Assembly: GCA_016699815.1 (NCBI GenBank)
Contig: CP065012.1
Span: 1,736,001-1,800,000, forward strand
Direction of reading: 5' to 3'
Length of the DNA stretch: 64,000 bases
Source: Chitinophagaceae bacterium
GTDB lineage: Bacteria > Bacteroidota > Bacteroidia > Chitinophagales > Chitinophagaceae
Shown: piece by piece, positions 52,265 through 59,698 of the stretch
Layout of the letters: every line of letters starts with the position of its first letter
Numbering within the stretch: position 1 is the first letter of the stretch
Translations under genes and position numbers: made by a program
The notes under the pieces: model-generated
Told to the model about the DNA's origin: nothing
Databases searched by the model: none
What the model saw: the letters and a program-made list of their open reading frames with translations, nothing else

Positions 52265-54245
52265 ATGGATTTTTAGTTTGGCTTTTTTTATAATTAAGGT
52301 CACTAAACGGCGTAAGCCGGTTTTGAATAAGCCTGTTATTGTATTGCTGTATATATGCCTTTAGTGTTTTTTCCATTGATGCTACCTGCCCGGGATTTTT
52401 GCTAACAAGGTTATTATTAAACAACCGGTCGGTTTTATACTGGTAAAGCCCGCTTGATTTTTTCCCGTCAAACAGCAGTAAATAATCATTTTCAATCCAG
52501 CGGTAGTTGCCGGTAAAAGTCACAGAAAAATTTTTTCTGTTTTTGTCAAAAACGCTTTCTCCAAATGCAAAATAGGGCTTGCTGTAATGCAGGTAAGAAA
52601 GTATGGAAGGCATAATGTCTATTTGAGAAACCACAGCCTGCTTTACCCCGGCGATGCTGCTGTCTCCGGGGGCATAAAACAAAATGGGTATGGCTACTTC
52701 GCCCCAGGGATTTAAATATTCTGGGTGATAACAAACGGTAGCATGATCGGCCGTAATTACAAAAAGAGTATTTTTAAACCAACTGGTTTTTTTTGTTTTT
52801 TCAAAAAACTGCCGAAGAGCATAATCGGTATATCCAATACATTCCAGTACAGGTAATGGCCCTTTTTTAAATTTCCCAGTATATTTTTCCGGTATTTTAA
52901 AAGGATGGTGAGAGGATACGGAAAATATGGCGCTGAAAAAAGGCTCCCTGAAACTGCTTAATTTATTTGCAAAAAATTTAAAGAAAGGTTCATCCCAAAT
53001 TCCCCAGGTGCCGTCAAAATCGGCGTCATTATTATACTCTGTTTTGCCAAAATAATTTTCAATACCCAATAAATTTACTATTGCTTTAAAGCCCATTGAA
53101 CCATTGGGCCCGCCATGAAAAAAGGAAGCATGGTATCCTTCCTCTTTTAGTATTTGAGGAAGCCCCTGTACGCTGTCGGATGCATATGGTGTGAGTACAA
53201 AAGGGTTATGGCCATTAGGTATAGAAGCCAAAATGGAAGGAATGGCATCAATAGATTTTCTTCCATTGGCAAATGAATTTTCATAAACCAGGCTGTGTTG
53301 CATTAGCGAATCAATAAACGGTGTATAACCTTTATAAGAGCCGCCATCCAAATCTTTATTATATCCGCCTATTGCTTCTTTGCCAAAACTTTCTAAAATA
53401 AAAATTACAATATTTTTTTTTAGTAGGGTTTGTATGGTATCCGTTTGTGGAATATGGATGGGAGAAAATATTTGCTCCACTGCTGCGTCGGAATAATAAT
53501 GTAATTCCTCCAGCTTTTTTACATTCCAGGTACGCACCATACAAAATGGGGTGTTCAGCACCAGGTATATTTCGTTGGGAGATTTTACATATTCCCCGGC
53601 ATTGCTAATGGTAATGGGCCTTGTGCTGTATTTAAAATCACCCCTTATGCCGCCAATTGCTAAAGTAACGCCAATGATAAATGTAATTATAGAGGTAAGG
53701 TAAAAACTAACTTTATTTAATGAAGCTTCCCTTTGTTTTATTTTTATTAGGTTGTATAGCCAAACCATTAAAAAAATAAAGGCAATAAAAATTACAACCA
53801 CATACCAAAAATCAATAATAAAACTTTCAAACAAGCCGGTTTTATTGGTTTCATTGGCAAATTCACTAAACACACTCCTTGTAGTTCTGCGTAAAGTAAA
53901 GCGGTAATAAATAAAATCAATGCAGTTTAAAGCAATGGCTATGCCATTGAAAGTAAAAAAAATGTATTTTAATATTTTTTGGGAAGCACCGCTCACCCTT
54001 GCAGGAAAAGGCAATAAGCTGAGTATCAAAAACAGGCTATTGAAATAAAACATTGCTGCAATGTCAAATACAAGGCCGCCTTTACTAATAGTAAGCCATC
54101 GTTCGGCAGTAATGCCGGTAAATAAATTGCGGTTTAATAAAAAAAAAGCTATACGGCACATAAAGAAAATAAACAAAACAATAAACATCCTGTACAACAA
54201 TACCCAATAATAAATACCCTTTTTTAAAATGAGGAAAAAATTCAT
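52263..54245 (-). CDS. LTA synthase family sulfatase/phosphoglycerol transferase-like protein
   Basis: A 660-residue inner-membrane protein with about five N-terminal helices (1-190) and a periplasmic alkaline-phosphatase-superfamily domain. Metal-binding and nucleophile elements are present: KKNIVIFILESFGKEA (Glu ligand), ANGRKSIDAIPS (nucleophile Ser or Thr position), VSSHHPF and FVITADHATV. Bacteroidota do not make lipoteichoic acid; relatives transfer phosphoglycerol or other groups to envelope glycans. The exact role is unknown. A pair of overlapping inverted repeats lies in the leader. Confidence 0.83.
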   Translation of the reverse strand: MNFFLILKKGIYYWVLLYRMFIVLFIFFMCRIAFFLLNRNLFTGITAERWLTISKGGLVFDIAAMFYFNSLFLILSLLPFPARVSGASQKILKYIFFTFNGIAIALNCIDFIYYRFTLRRTTRSVFSEFANETNKTGLFESFIIDFWYVVVIFIAFIFLMVWLYNLIKIKQREASLNKVSFYLTSIITFIIGVTLAIGGIRGDFKYSTRPITISNAGEYVKSPNEIYLVLNTPFCMVRTWNVKKLEELHYYSDAAVEQIFSPIHIPQTDTIQTLLKKNIVIFILESFGKEAIGGYNKDLDGGSYKGYTPFIDSLMQHSLVYENSFANGRKSIDAIPSILASIPNGHNPFVLTPYASDSVQGLPQILKEEGYHASFFHGGPNGSMGFKAIVNLLGIENYFGKTEYNNDADFDGTWGIWDEPFFKFFANKLSSFREPFFSAIFSVSSHHPFKIPEKYTGKFKKGPLPVLECIGYTDYALRQFFEKTKKTSWFKNTLFVITADHATVCYHPEYLNPWGEVAIPILFYAPGDSSIAGVKQAVVSQIDIMPSILSYLHYSKPYFAFGESVFDKNRKNFSVTFTGNYRWIENDYLLLFDGKKSSGLYQYKTDRLFNNNLVSKNPGQVASMEKTLKAYIQQYNNRLIQNRLTPFSDLNYKKSQTKNP

Positions 54246-54293
54246 TTCCGAATTTAAATTAGTAATGGGTAAAGATAACAGATTATGGTTACT

Positions 54294-54329
54294 CAGTGGT
54301 TTAAGCCACTGGCAAACCGGTGGCGCTTA
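54294..54329. repeat. Overlapping inverted repeats upstream of the LTA-synthase-like gene
   Basis: CAGTGG (54294-54299) can pair with CCACTG (54306-54311), and CCACTGG (54306-54312) can also pair with CCGGTGG (54317-54323, one GT pair). The two hairpins exclude each other. They lie 49-78 bases upstream of the gene start on its strand. No U run follows. Confidence 0.4.
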
Positions 54330-54392
54330 TTGCTAATAGGAATTTTAAGGTAAAGAAAGTGGGATCACATTTTTTTGCTGTATTGCTGATAT

Positions 54393-54418
54393 AAAAAATC
54401 CCTCCGTTTTGGAGGGAT
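54393..54418 (-). terminator. Rho-independent terminator of the VWA gene
   Basis: On the minus strand TCCCTCC (54417-54411) pairs with GGAGGGA (54105 side: 54105 replaced by 54405-54399) across a 5-base loop and six Ts follow (54398-54393). It lies 19 bases after the VWA stop. The stem resembles the terminator at 36779. Confidence 0.78.
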
Positions 54419-54436
54419 GTATGGTACAAAATTCAA

Positions 54437-55918
54437 TTATTGTTTCTTTGTGCGTATTTTATAATTATTTTCTTTACTGGCTTTTTGCATCCTGTTTTTA
54501 TCTTCATTGCTCATGGTTTCCGCATCGGCCATTTGGGTAGAATAGCTTACGGTTACGGCTTCCAGCTTTTTTAATTCGGGTGATTGGGAAACATACTTTG
54601 CATTTGATTTAAGAAAGTTGTTGTTGTTATTGGTGATCATTCTGGCTTTATTGTAATTGCCTTCGTCTGTTGCGGCAAGTGCCTTTTCCATATTTTCATT
54701 TGCCTGGTTGAGAATGGCCTGCTGTATCACTTTTTCATTAAAAGTATTGGAGTAAATTTCATAAGAAGGCATTGGGTGAAGTATGTTCTCGTTTTCCAGC
54801 GTTACCATTTCTTTGTTTTCGGCTTTTGTAAACTGGAGCGTAGAAATAAATTTTAAATTAGCATAAGTATTGTCATCTATTTTGCAATAGAGCATAATGC
54901 CTTTGCTATCGTTGGCAAAAAGATCCCTGAGGAAAAATTGTAATTCATCTCCCTTTACCGTGTACTTAGAATTGTAAATTTTTTGTACAGTAACACCCTG
55001 GGGAATTTTTACTTTCAACACGGTATTTTGTGCAGCAACATTCATTAATCCGTTTAATTCTTTGCTAAAAATGCCGGCAAGCTTATCAGGTGATTCAATA
55101 AAGTAGTAATTGCCTGCGCCTGTTTCGGCCATATCGGTCATGAGGGTTTCGTTGTAGTTAAGGCCAATGCCAAAAGTAGATAGCGTGATGCCGTCTTTGT
55201 CTTTGTGTTGCTGCACTTTGAGTGCAATGGCTTTTTGGTCGGTAAGGCCCGCATTGGCAAGGCCATCGCTCAGTAAAAGTACCCTGTTGATATAGTTTTG
55301 TTTATAATTGGTTTTAACCTGTTCATATCCTTTTTCGGTACCGCCCCAAAGATTGGTGCTTCCCCCGGGAAAAATACTGTTGATTTTTTTCTTAAGCGAA
55401 GCCTTATCTATTGCTAATACCGGCGCCTGTAATAGTTCTACTGCATGGTCGTAAATTACTAGGCTTACATAATCATTACTTTGCAACTGGTCTATTACAT
55501 AGGAAGCTGCGTTTTTTGCATATTTTATTTTATCGCCACTCATGGAGCCGCTCCTGTCTATAACTATTGAGAGGTTGAGTGGAACTTTTGTGGCATTATC
55601 GTTTATAAATTCACCTACATGGGTATCAATATATAAAAAAGCATGGCGGTTGATGGTATCGGTTCTGTAATAATCATTATCCAATGCCGAACTAAAACTA
55701 ACGGGGTTGGATTTTTTAGTAACGGTTAACCCTTTATAGCCACTAACATTTGTGGGAATTATGGGTACAAGGGAATCATTTAACCAGCCTGTAATTACCG
55801 GCGCCTTAGTTTGCAGCGCAGTGGCAGAGGGCTTTTTTTCATTAATTGTTTTTAAGGCAGCAAATCCCATAATAGCTATGGCTGCGCCAATGATAATAGA
55901 TTTATACATAACAGTCAT
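54437..55918 (-). CDS. VWA-domain protein
   Basis: A 493-residue exported protein. A hydrophobic N-terminus (about 5-23) anchors or exports it; an alternative ATG lies at 55909. The von Willebrand A domain holds the MIDAS motif DRSGS at 121-125 with later TNLWGGT and LLSDGLANAG, so metal-dependent protein binding is likely. The C-terminal part is helical (ILNQANENMEKALAATDEG, NEDKNRMQKASKE). No partner gene is adjacent. An unexplained minus-strand hairpin lies 82 bases upstream. Confidence 0.82.
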   Translation of the reverse strand: MTVMYKSIIIGAAIAIMGFAALKTINEKKPSATALQTKAPVITGWLNDSLVPIIPTNVSGYKGLTVTKKSNPVSFSSALDNDYYRTDTINRHAFLYIDTHVGEFINDNATKVPLNLSIVIDRSGSMSGDKIKYAKNAASYVIDQLQSNDYVSLVIYDHAVELLQAPVLAIDKASLKKKINSIFPGGSTNLWGGTEKGYEQVKTNYKQNYINRVLLLSDGLANAGLTDQKAIALKVQQHKDKDGITLSTFGIGLNYNETLMTDMAETGAGNYYFIESPDKLAGIFSKELNGLMNVAAQNTVLKVKIPQGVTVQKIYNSKYTVKGDELQFFLRDLFANDSKGIMLYCKIDDNTYANLKFISTLQFTKAENKEMVTLENENILHPMPSYEIYSNTFNEKVIQQAILNQANENMEKALAATDEGNYNKARMITNNNNNFLKSNAKYVSQSPELKKLEAVTVSYSTQMADAETMSNEDKNRMQKASKENNYKIRTKKQ

Positions 55919-55999
55919 TTTTGTACCATGATGCCAAAACAGCCCCGGTTACATAAATGCATGTTCTCAAAAAAATGTTAAAGCAAACGGGTGAAAATG

Positions 56000-56027
56000 A
56001 AAAAATCCCCCGAAAAATAACGGGGGA
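56000..56027 (-). terminator. Terminator-like hairpin on the minus strand, upstream of the VWA gene
   Basis: On the minus strand TCCCCCG (56027-56021) pairs with CGGGGGA (56012-56006) across an 8-base loop and six Ts follow (56005-56000). No gene on this strand ends just upstream, so it may end a small RNA or act as an attenuator in the VWA leader. Confidence 0.6.
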
Positions 56028-56054
56028 CACAGTTGGTTTGGGTAAACAAACAGG

Positions 56055-56094
56055 TATTTGAACCTTTAAATCATTGGTAAACTATGTTCAAATA
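56055..56094. repeat. Spaced inverted repeat upstream of the gldF promoter
   Basis: TATTTGAAC (56055-56063) and GTTCAAATA (56086-56094) are perfect inverted copies with 22 bases between them; centres are 31 bases apart, close to three helical turns. The right arm ends 2 bases before the -33 TTG. A regulator could bind here, but repeats of this size also occur by chance in AT-rich DNA. Confidence 0.4.
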
Positions 56095-56096
56095 GT

Positions 56097-56127
56097 TTGC
56101 TGCCGGTTGGCCGCTAACGTAACTTTG
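56097..56127 (+). promoter_or_regulatory. Promoter of gldF-gldG
   Basis: TTG at 56097-56099 and TAACTTTG at 56120-56127 are separated by 20 bases, a full match to the Bacteroidota consensus. The transcript would start near 56134, leaving a leader of about 93 bases before the gldF ATG. Confidence 0.55.
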
Positions 56128-56226
56128 ACAAAATATTTGATCTTTTTGCTGCTTCATGGGTATTTTTTTGTTTGTATTAAAGCCTTGTTCGCCTGTTAAA
56201 TAGTAAATTGCACGCAATTTTTAACT

Positions 56227-56949
56227 ATGTGGAGCCTCTGTAAAAAAGATTTTAACCAGTTTTTCAGCAGCCTTACGGGCTATATTGCCATTATATTGTT
56301 TTTACTGATTTGTGGTATTTTTTTATTTGTACTTAAAGACAGTAATATTTTTGATTACGGCTATGCCACAGCCGATAAGCTTTTTGAACTGGCTCCATGG
56401 GTTTTGGTTTTTCTTGTGCCGGCCATTGGCATGAAACTTTTTTCAGAAGAATTTAAGACCGGAACCTTTGAAATTTTAAAAACAAAACCACTAAGTACCT
56501 GGCAAATTGTAATGGGAAAATATATCTCCATTTTACTAGTATTACTCATGGTAATTGTACCTACGTTAATTTATATCGTCAGCATAAAATCGCTGAGTAC
56601 ATCTGGCAATATTGACAGTGGTGGAATATTGGGAAGTTATACAGGCCTGTATTTGCTGGGCGCTGTTTTTGCCGCCATAAGCCTTTGTTGCAGCAGTTAT
56701 TCCGGCAATGCCGTTGTGGCTTTTTTAATTAGCGTTTTTGCCTGCCTTATTTTATATTTTGGGTTCGGCGGCATTAGCAAATTACCAGTTTTTAGCGGCA
56801 ATGCCGATTACTATATTGAAATGCTGGGTATAGATTTTCATTATAAAAGCATCAGCCGTGGCGTGTTGGATAGCAGGGATATTATTTATTTTGCCAGCAT
56901 CATTTTTCTCTTTTTATTTATTACTGTAAAAAATATCCGGAATAAATAA
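56227..56949 (+). CDS. gldF: Gliding motility ABC transporter permease GldF
   Basis: A 240-residue inner-membrane permease with six helices. It has the pattern of ABC-2 permeases and GldF: SLTGYIAIILFLLICGIFLF, FEILKTKPLSTWQIVMGKY, and a long series of hydrophobic segments. With GldG and the ATPase GldA it forms a gliding-related ABC transporter in Flavobacterium. gldG follows by 21 bases; gldA is not in the window. Confidence 0.9.
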   Translation: MWSLCKKDFNQFFSSLTGYIAIILFLLICGIFLFVLKDSNIFDYGYATADKLFELAPWVLVFLVPAIGMKLFSEEFKTGTFEILKTKPLSTWQIVMGKYISILLVLLMVIVPTLIYIVSIKSLSTSGNIDSGGILGSYTGLYLLGAVFAAISLCCSSYSGNAVVAFLISVFACLILYFGFGGISKLPVFSGNADYYIEMLGIDFHYKSISRGVLDSRDIIYFASIIFLFLFITVKNIRNK

Positions 56950-56970
56950 AACTACCATTAAGCGCCCTTC

Positions 56971-58668
56971 ATGATTAAAAAACTCATTAATAGTAAACTT
57001 TGGTTGCCGGTAGTTTTAATTTTACTGGCTGGCATCAATTGGGCTGCTTCGGTTTGGCATACCCGTATGGACCTTACCAACGAAAACCGCTTTACCCTTA
57101 GCAATGCAACGGTAAAACTTTTGCAAAAATTAAAAGATCCGGTTACCGTAGAGGTTTTTTTAAAAGGGAATTATCCCAGTGGGTTTAGGAAACTCAGCGC
57201 AGCTACCAATGATATTTTGATGGAATTTAAAGAAGTGGCCGGCAATAAAATACAATACACATTTATTTCTCCCAACGAAACCATGCCGGGTACCGATGTA
57301 AAATACGGCGATACACTTACGGGCATAGGCTTGTTCCCCATAAACCTTACATCGCAGGTAGAGCAGGGGCAGCAGCAACAGTTTGTGTATCCTTTTGCCA
57401 TGGTTCATTTTAAAGACAAATCTTTGCCCATAACCCTTTACCAGGGAAAAACACCGTTAATATATTTTCAGGATCTGAGTAGCGCAGAGGCAATGCTGGA
57501 ATATAATATCATAAATGCCATTTCTAAAGTTACGCAGGCCCATAAGCCAATGCTGGCTTATGCCATGGGAAATGGAGAACCCAACGATATGCGTATTTAT
57601 GATTTAATGGAAAATTATTTAAAGGCCCACTATAATTTGCAGGCTTGTAACCTGGCAAGCGACCCCTTTATTCCCGAAGAATTTGCAGTGTTGCTTGTGG
57701 TAAAACCTACCCTGCCATTTACTGAAGAAGAAAAGCTAAAGCTGGACCAATATGTAATGAACGGGGGAAAAATTTTGTGGTTTATTGACAGGCTCGATGC
57801 AGAAATGGATAGCCTCCAAATAAAAAATGAAGTGGTTGCTTATGACAGGAACCTGCAGCTGAACGACCTGTTTTTTAAATATGGTGTTCGCCAAAATGCC
57901 GATTTGATTATGGACCTGCAATGCGATTATTTGCCTTTTGATGTAAACGGTAACGGCCAGTTTGAATATTTACCGTGGAATTATTTTCCGGTGTTTGAAG
58001 GCAATAACAACCATCCCATAAACAAAAACCTGGGATTTGTAACAGGCCGGTTTGTGAATTCAATAGATACGGTAGCTGCCGAAGGAATTACCAAAACAGT
58101 TTTACTGGCTTCGTCTGCCCATTCAAGAACTATTGCAACACCTGCATTAATCAGCGGTAAAGAAAATGTAAATGCACCCGAAGACGCAAAATTTAATAAA
58201 GCCCATATTCCTGTAGCCGTATTGCTCGAAGGCAAATTTACTTCATTATACCGCAACAGGGTATCGCAGGCAATGAGCGATAGCATGGCAAAATATAACC
58301 TGCAGTTTTTACCACAAAATGTTTCGGGCAACAAAATGATTGTAGTGGCCGATGGCGATATGGTATTGAATTCTGTATTTAAAAACAACCCATTGCCCAT
58401 GGGCGCCAACCCGTTTACTTATGGTACCCAGCGGGACATACCGTTTGCCAATGGAAATTTTTTGGAAAATTGCCTGGAGTACCTGGTAAATGAAAATAAT
58501 TTAATGGAAGCAAAATCCAAAGAGTATGTTGTACGGCTGCTGGATACTAAAAAAGTAAAACAGCAAAAATCTAAACTGCAGCTCATTAATATTGTAGTTC
58601 CCGTATTAATGGTTGTTTTGTTTGCCTTGCTCTTTGGATGGTTGCGAAAAAGAAGATATGCTCAATAA
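56971..58668 (+). CDS. gldG: Gliding motility protein GldG
   Basis: A 565-residue protein with an N-terminal helix (about 10-27), a large periplasmic part (DLTNENRFTLSNATVKLLQKL, YQGKTPLIYFQDLSSAEAMLEYNI, GGKILWFIDRLDAE) and a C-terminal helix (about 537-557) followed by a basic tail. This is the GldG layout, the auxiliary part of the GldA-GldF-GldG transporter. Substrate unknown. Confidence 0.9.
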   Translation: MIKKLINSKLWLPVVLILLAGINWAASVWHTRMDLTNENRFTLSNATVKLLQKLKDPVTVEVFLKGNYPSGFRKLSAATNDILMEFKEVAGNKIQYTFISPNETMPGTDVKYGDTLTGIGLFPINLTSQVEQGQQQQFVYPFAMVHFKDKSLPITLYQGKTPLIYFQDLSSAEAMLEYNIINAISKVTQAHKPMLAYAMGNGEPNDMRIYDLMENYLKAHYNLQACNLASDPFIPEEFAVLLVVKPTLPFTEEEKLKLDQYVMNGGKILWFIDRLDAEMDSLQIKNEVVAYDRNLQLNDLFFKYGVRQNADLIMDLQCDYLPFDVNGNGQFEYLPWNYFPVFEGNNNHPINKNLGFVTGRFVNSIDTVAAEGITKTVLLASSAHSRTIATPALISGKENVNAPEDAKFNKAHIPVAVLLEGKFTSLYRNRVSQAMSDSMAKYNLQFLPQNVSGNKMIVVADGDMVLNSVFKNNPLPMGANPFTYGTQRDIPFANGNFLENCLEYLVNENNLMEAKSKEYVVRLLDTKKVKQQKSKLQLINIVVPVLMVVLFALLFGWLRKRRYAQ

Positions 58669-58693
58669 AAAATGTAATACCGAAGATTAAATT

Positions 58694-59689
58694 ATGGACA
58701 AAATCCAACTTACCTATATCGTTTTTACCTGTGTAATTTTTTTGGCCTTATTATTTGACCTTGGCCTGCTGAGTAAAAAAAACAAAGAAATTTCCCTGGA
58801 GAAAGCATTGCTGCAAACTGCTTTTTGGGTATTGCTGTCTTTTGCATTTTGTGGATTTATTTGGTACGAAAATATTGGTGGCAACGGGCAGGAAGATGCT
58901 ATACAATATATATCGGCCTATTTACTGGAGTGGTCTTTAAGTATTGATAACATTTTTGTTTTCGTTATCATCTTTACTTATTTTAAGGTAAAGCCCGAAA
59001 ACTATTCCAGGATATTGTTGTTGGGTATATTAATGGCTATAGTTTTTCGAATTGTATTTATTGCCTTGGGTAGCGAGTTAGTGGCAAGATTTGGATGGAT
59101 AATGTTTGTATTTGGTGTGTTTTTGGTATTTACGGGAGTTAAAATGTTTAGCAAGGCAGATGAAGAAGAGTTTAACCCTTCCGATAACTGGGCCTACCGG
59201 ATAATAAAAAGATTTTTACGCACCACAGATGAAGAACCCAATGGCAGGCTTACCATTACCAGGCAGGGTAAAACTTATTTTACATCACTTTTTATTGTAG
59301 TAATTATGCTTGGGCTTATTGATATTGTATTTGCCATAGATTCCATTCCGGCTGTTTTTTCTATCATTCCCGATCCCAGCAAAAAAATGCTCATCTATTC
59401 TTCAAATATTTTTGCGGTACTGGGGCTCAGGAGTTTGTTTTTCCTGTTGCGTGGCGCAGCAGGTAAATTTGATTTTTTGCAGCAGGGTATTGGTGTAGTG
59501 CTGCTGTTTATAGGTGTAAAAATGCTATTGCCTTTGCTCAAATATGCCGGTATTGATGAAGAAAAACTGCACCTGCCGGTTTGGGTTTCACTTGTAGTGA
59601 TTGTTTCCTGTATTTTAATTTCAATTTTATATTCTATTTACCATAAGCGCAGGGGTATTGAAGAAGATAATGCCAATAAAAATTTGTAA
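58694..59689 (+). CDS. TerC-family membrane protein
   Basis: A 331-residue multi-helix membrane protein. Typical motifs are EWSLSIDNIFVFVIIF, RIVFIALG, FAIDSIPAVFSI and NIFAVLGLRSLFFLL; acidic residues within helices fit metal transport. TerC relatives act in tellurite resistance or manganese export; no other ter genes are present. It starts 25 bases after gldG but its function is likely unrelated. Confidence 0.9.
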   Translation: MDKIQLTYIVFTCVIFLALLFDLGLLSKKNKEISLEKALLQTAFWVLLSFAFCGFIWYENIGGNGQEDAIQYISAYLLEWSLSIDNIFVFVIIFTYFKVKPENYSRILLLGILMAIVFRIVFIALGSELVARFGWIMFVFGVFLVFTGVKMFSKADEEEFNPSDNWAYRIIKRFLRTTDEEPNGRLTITRQGKTYFTSLFIVVIMLGLIDIVFAIDSIPAVFSIIPDPSKKMLIYSSNIFAVLGLRSLFFLLRGAAGKFDFLQQGIGVVLLFIGVKMLLPLLKYAGIDEEKLHLPVWVSLVVIVSCILISILYSIYHKRRGIEEDNANKNL

Positions 59690-59698
59690 ATTGTTCAG

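Larger units (their letters stand above)
55919..56226. other. Intergenic region between the VWA gene and gldF
   Basis: A 308-base gap between divergent genes. It holds no convincing reading frame. It contains a minus-strand terminator-like hairpin (56000-56027), a 9-base inverted repeat (56055-56063 and 56086-56094) and the gldF promoter (56097-56127). The 60 bases before the VWA start have no clear promoter box on the minus strand. Confidence 0.6.
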
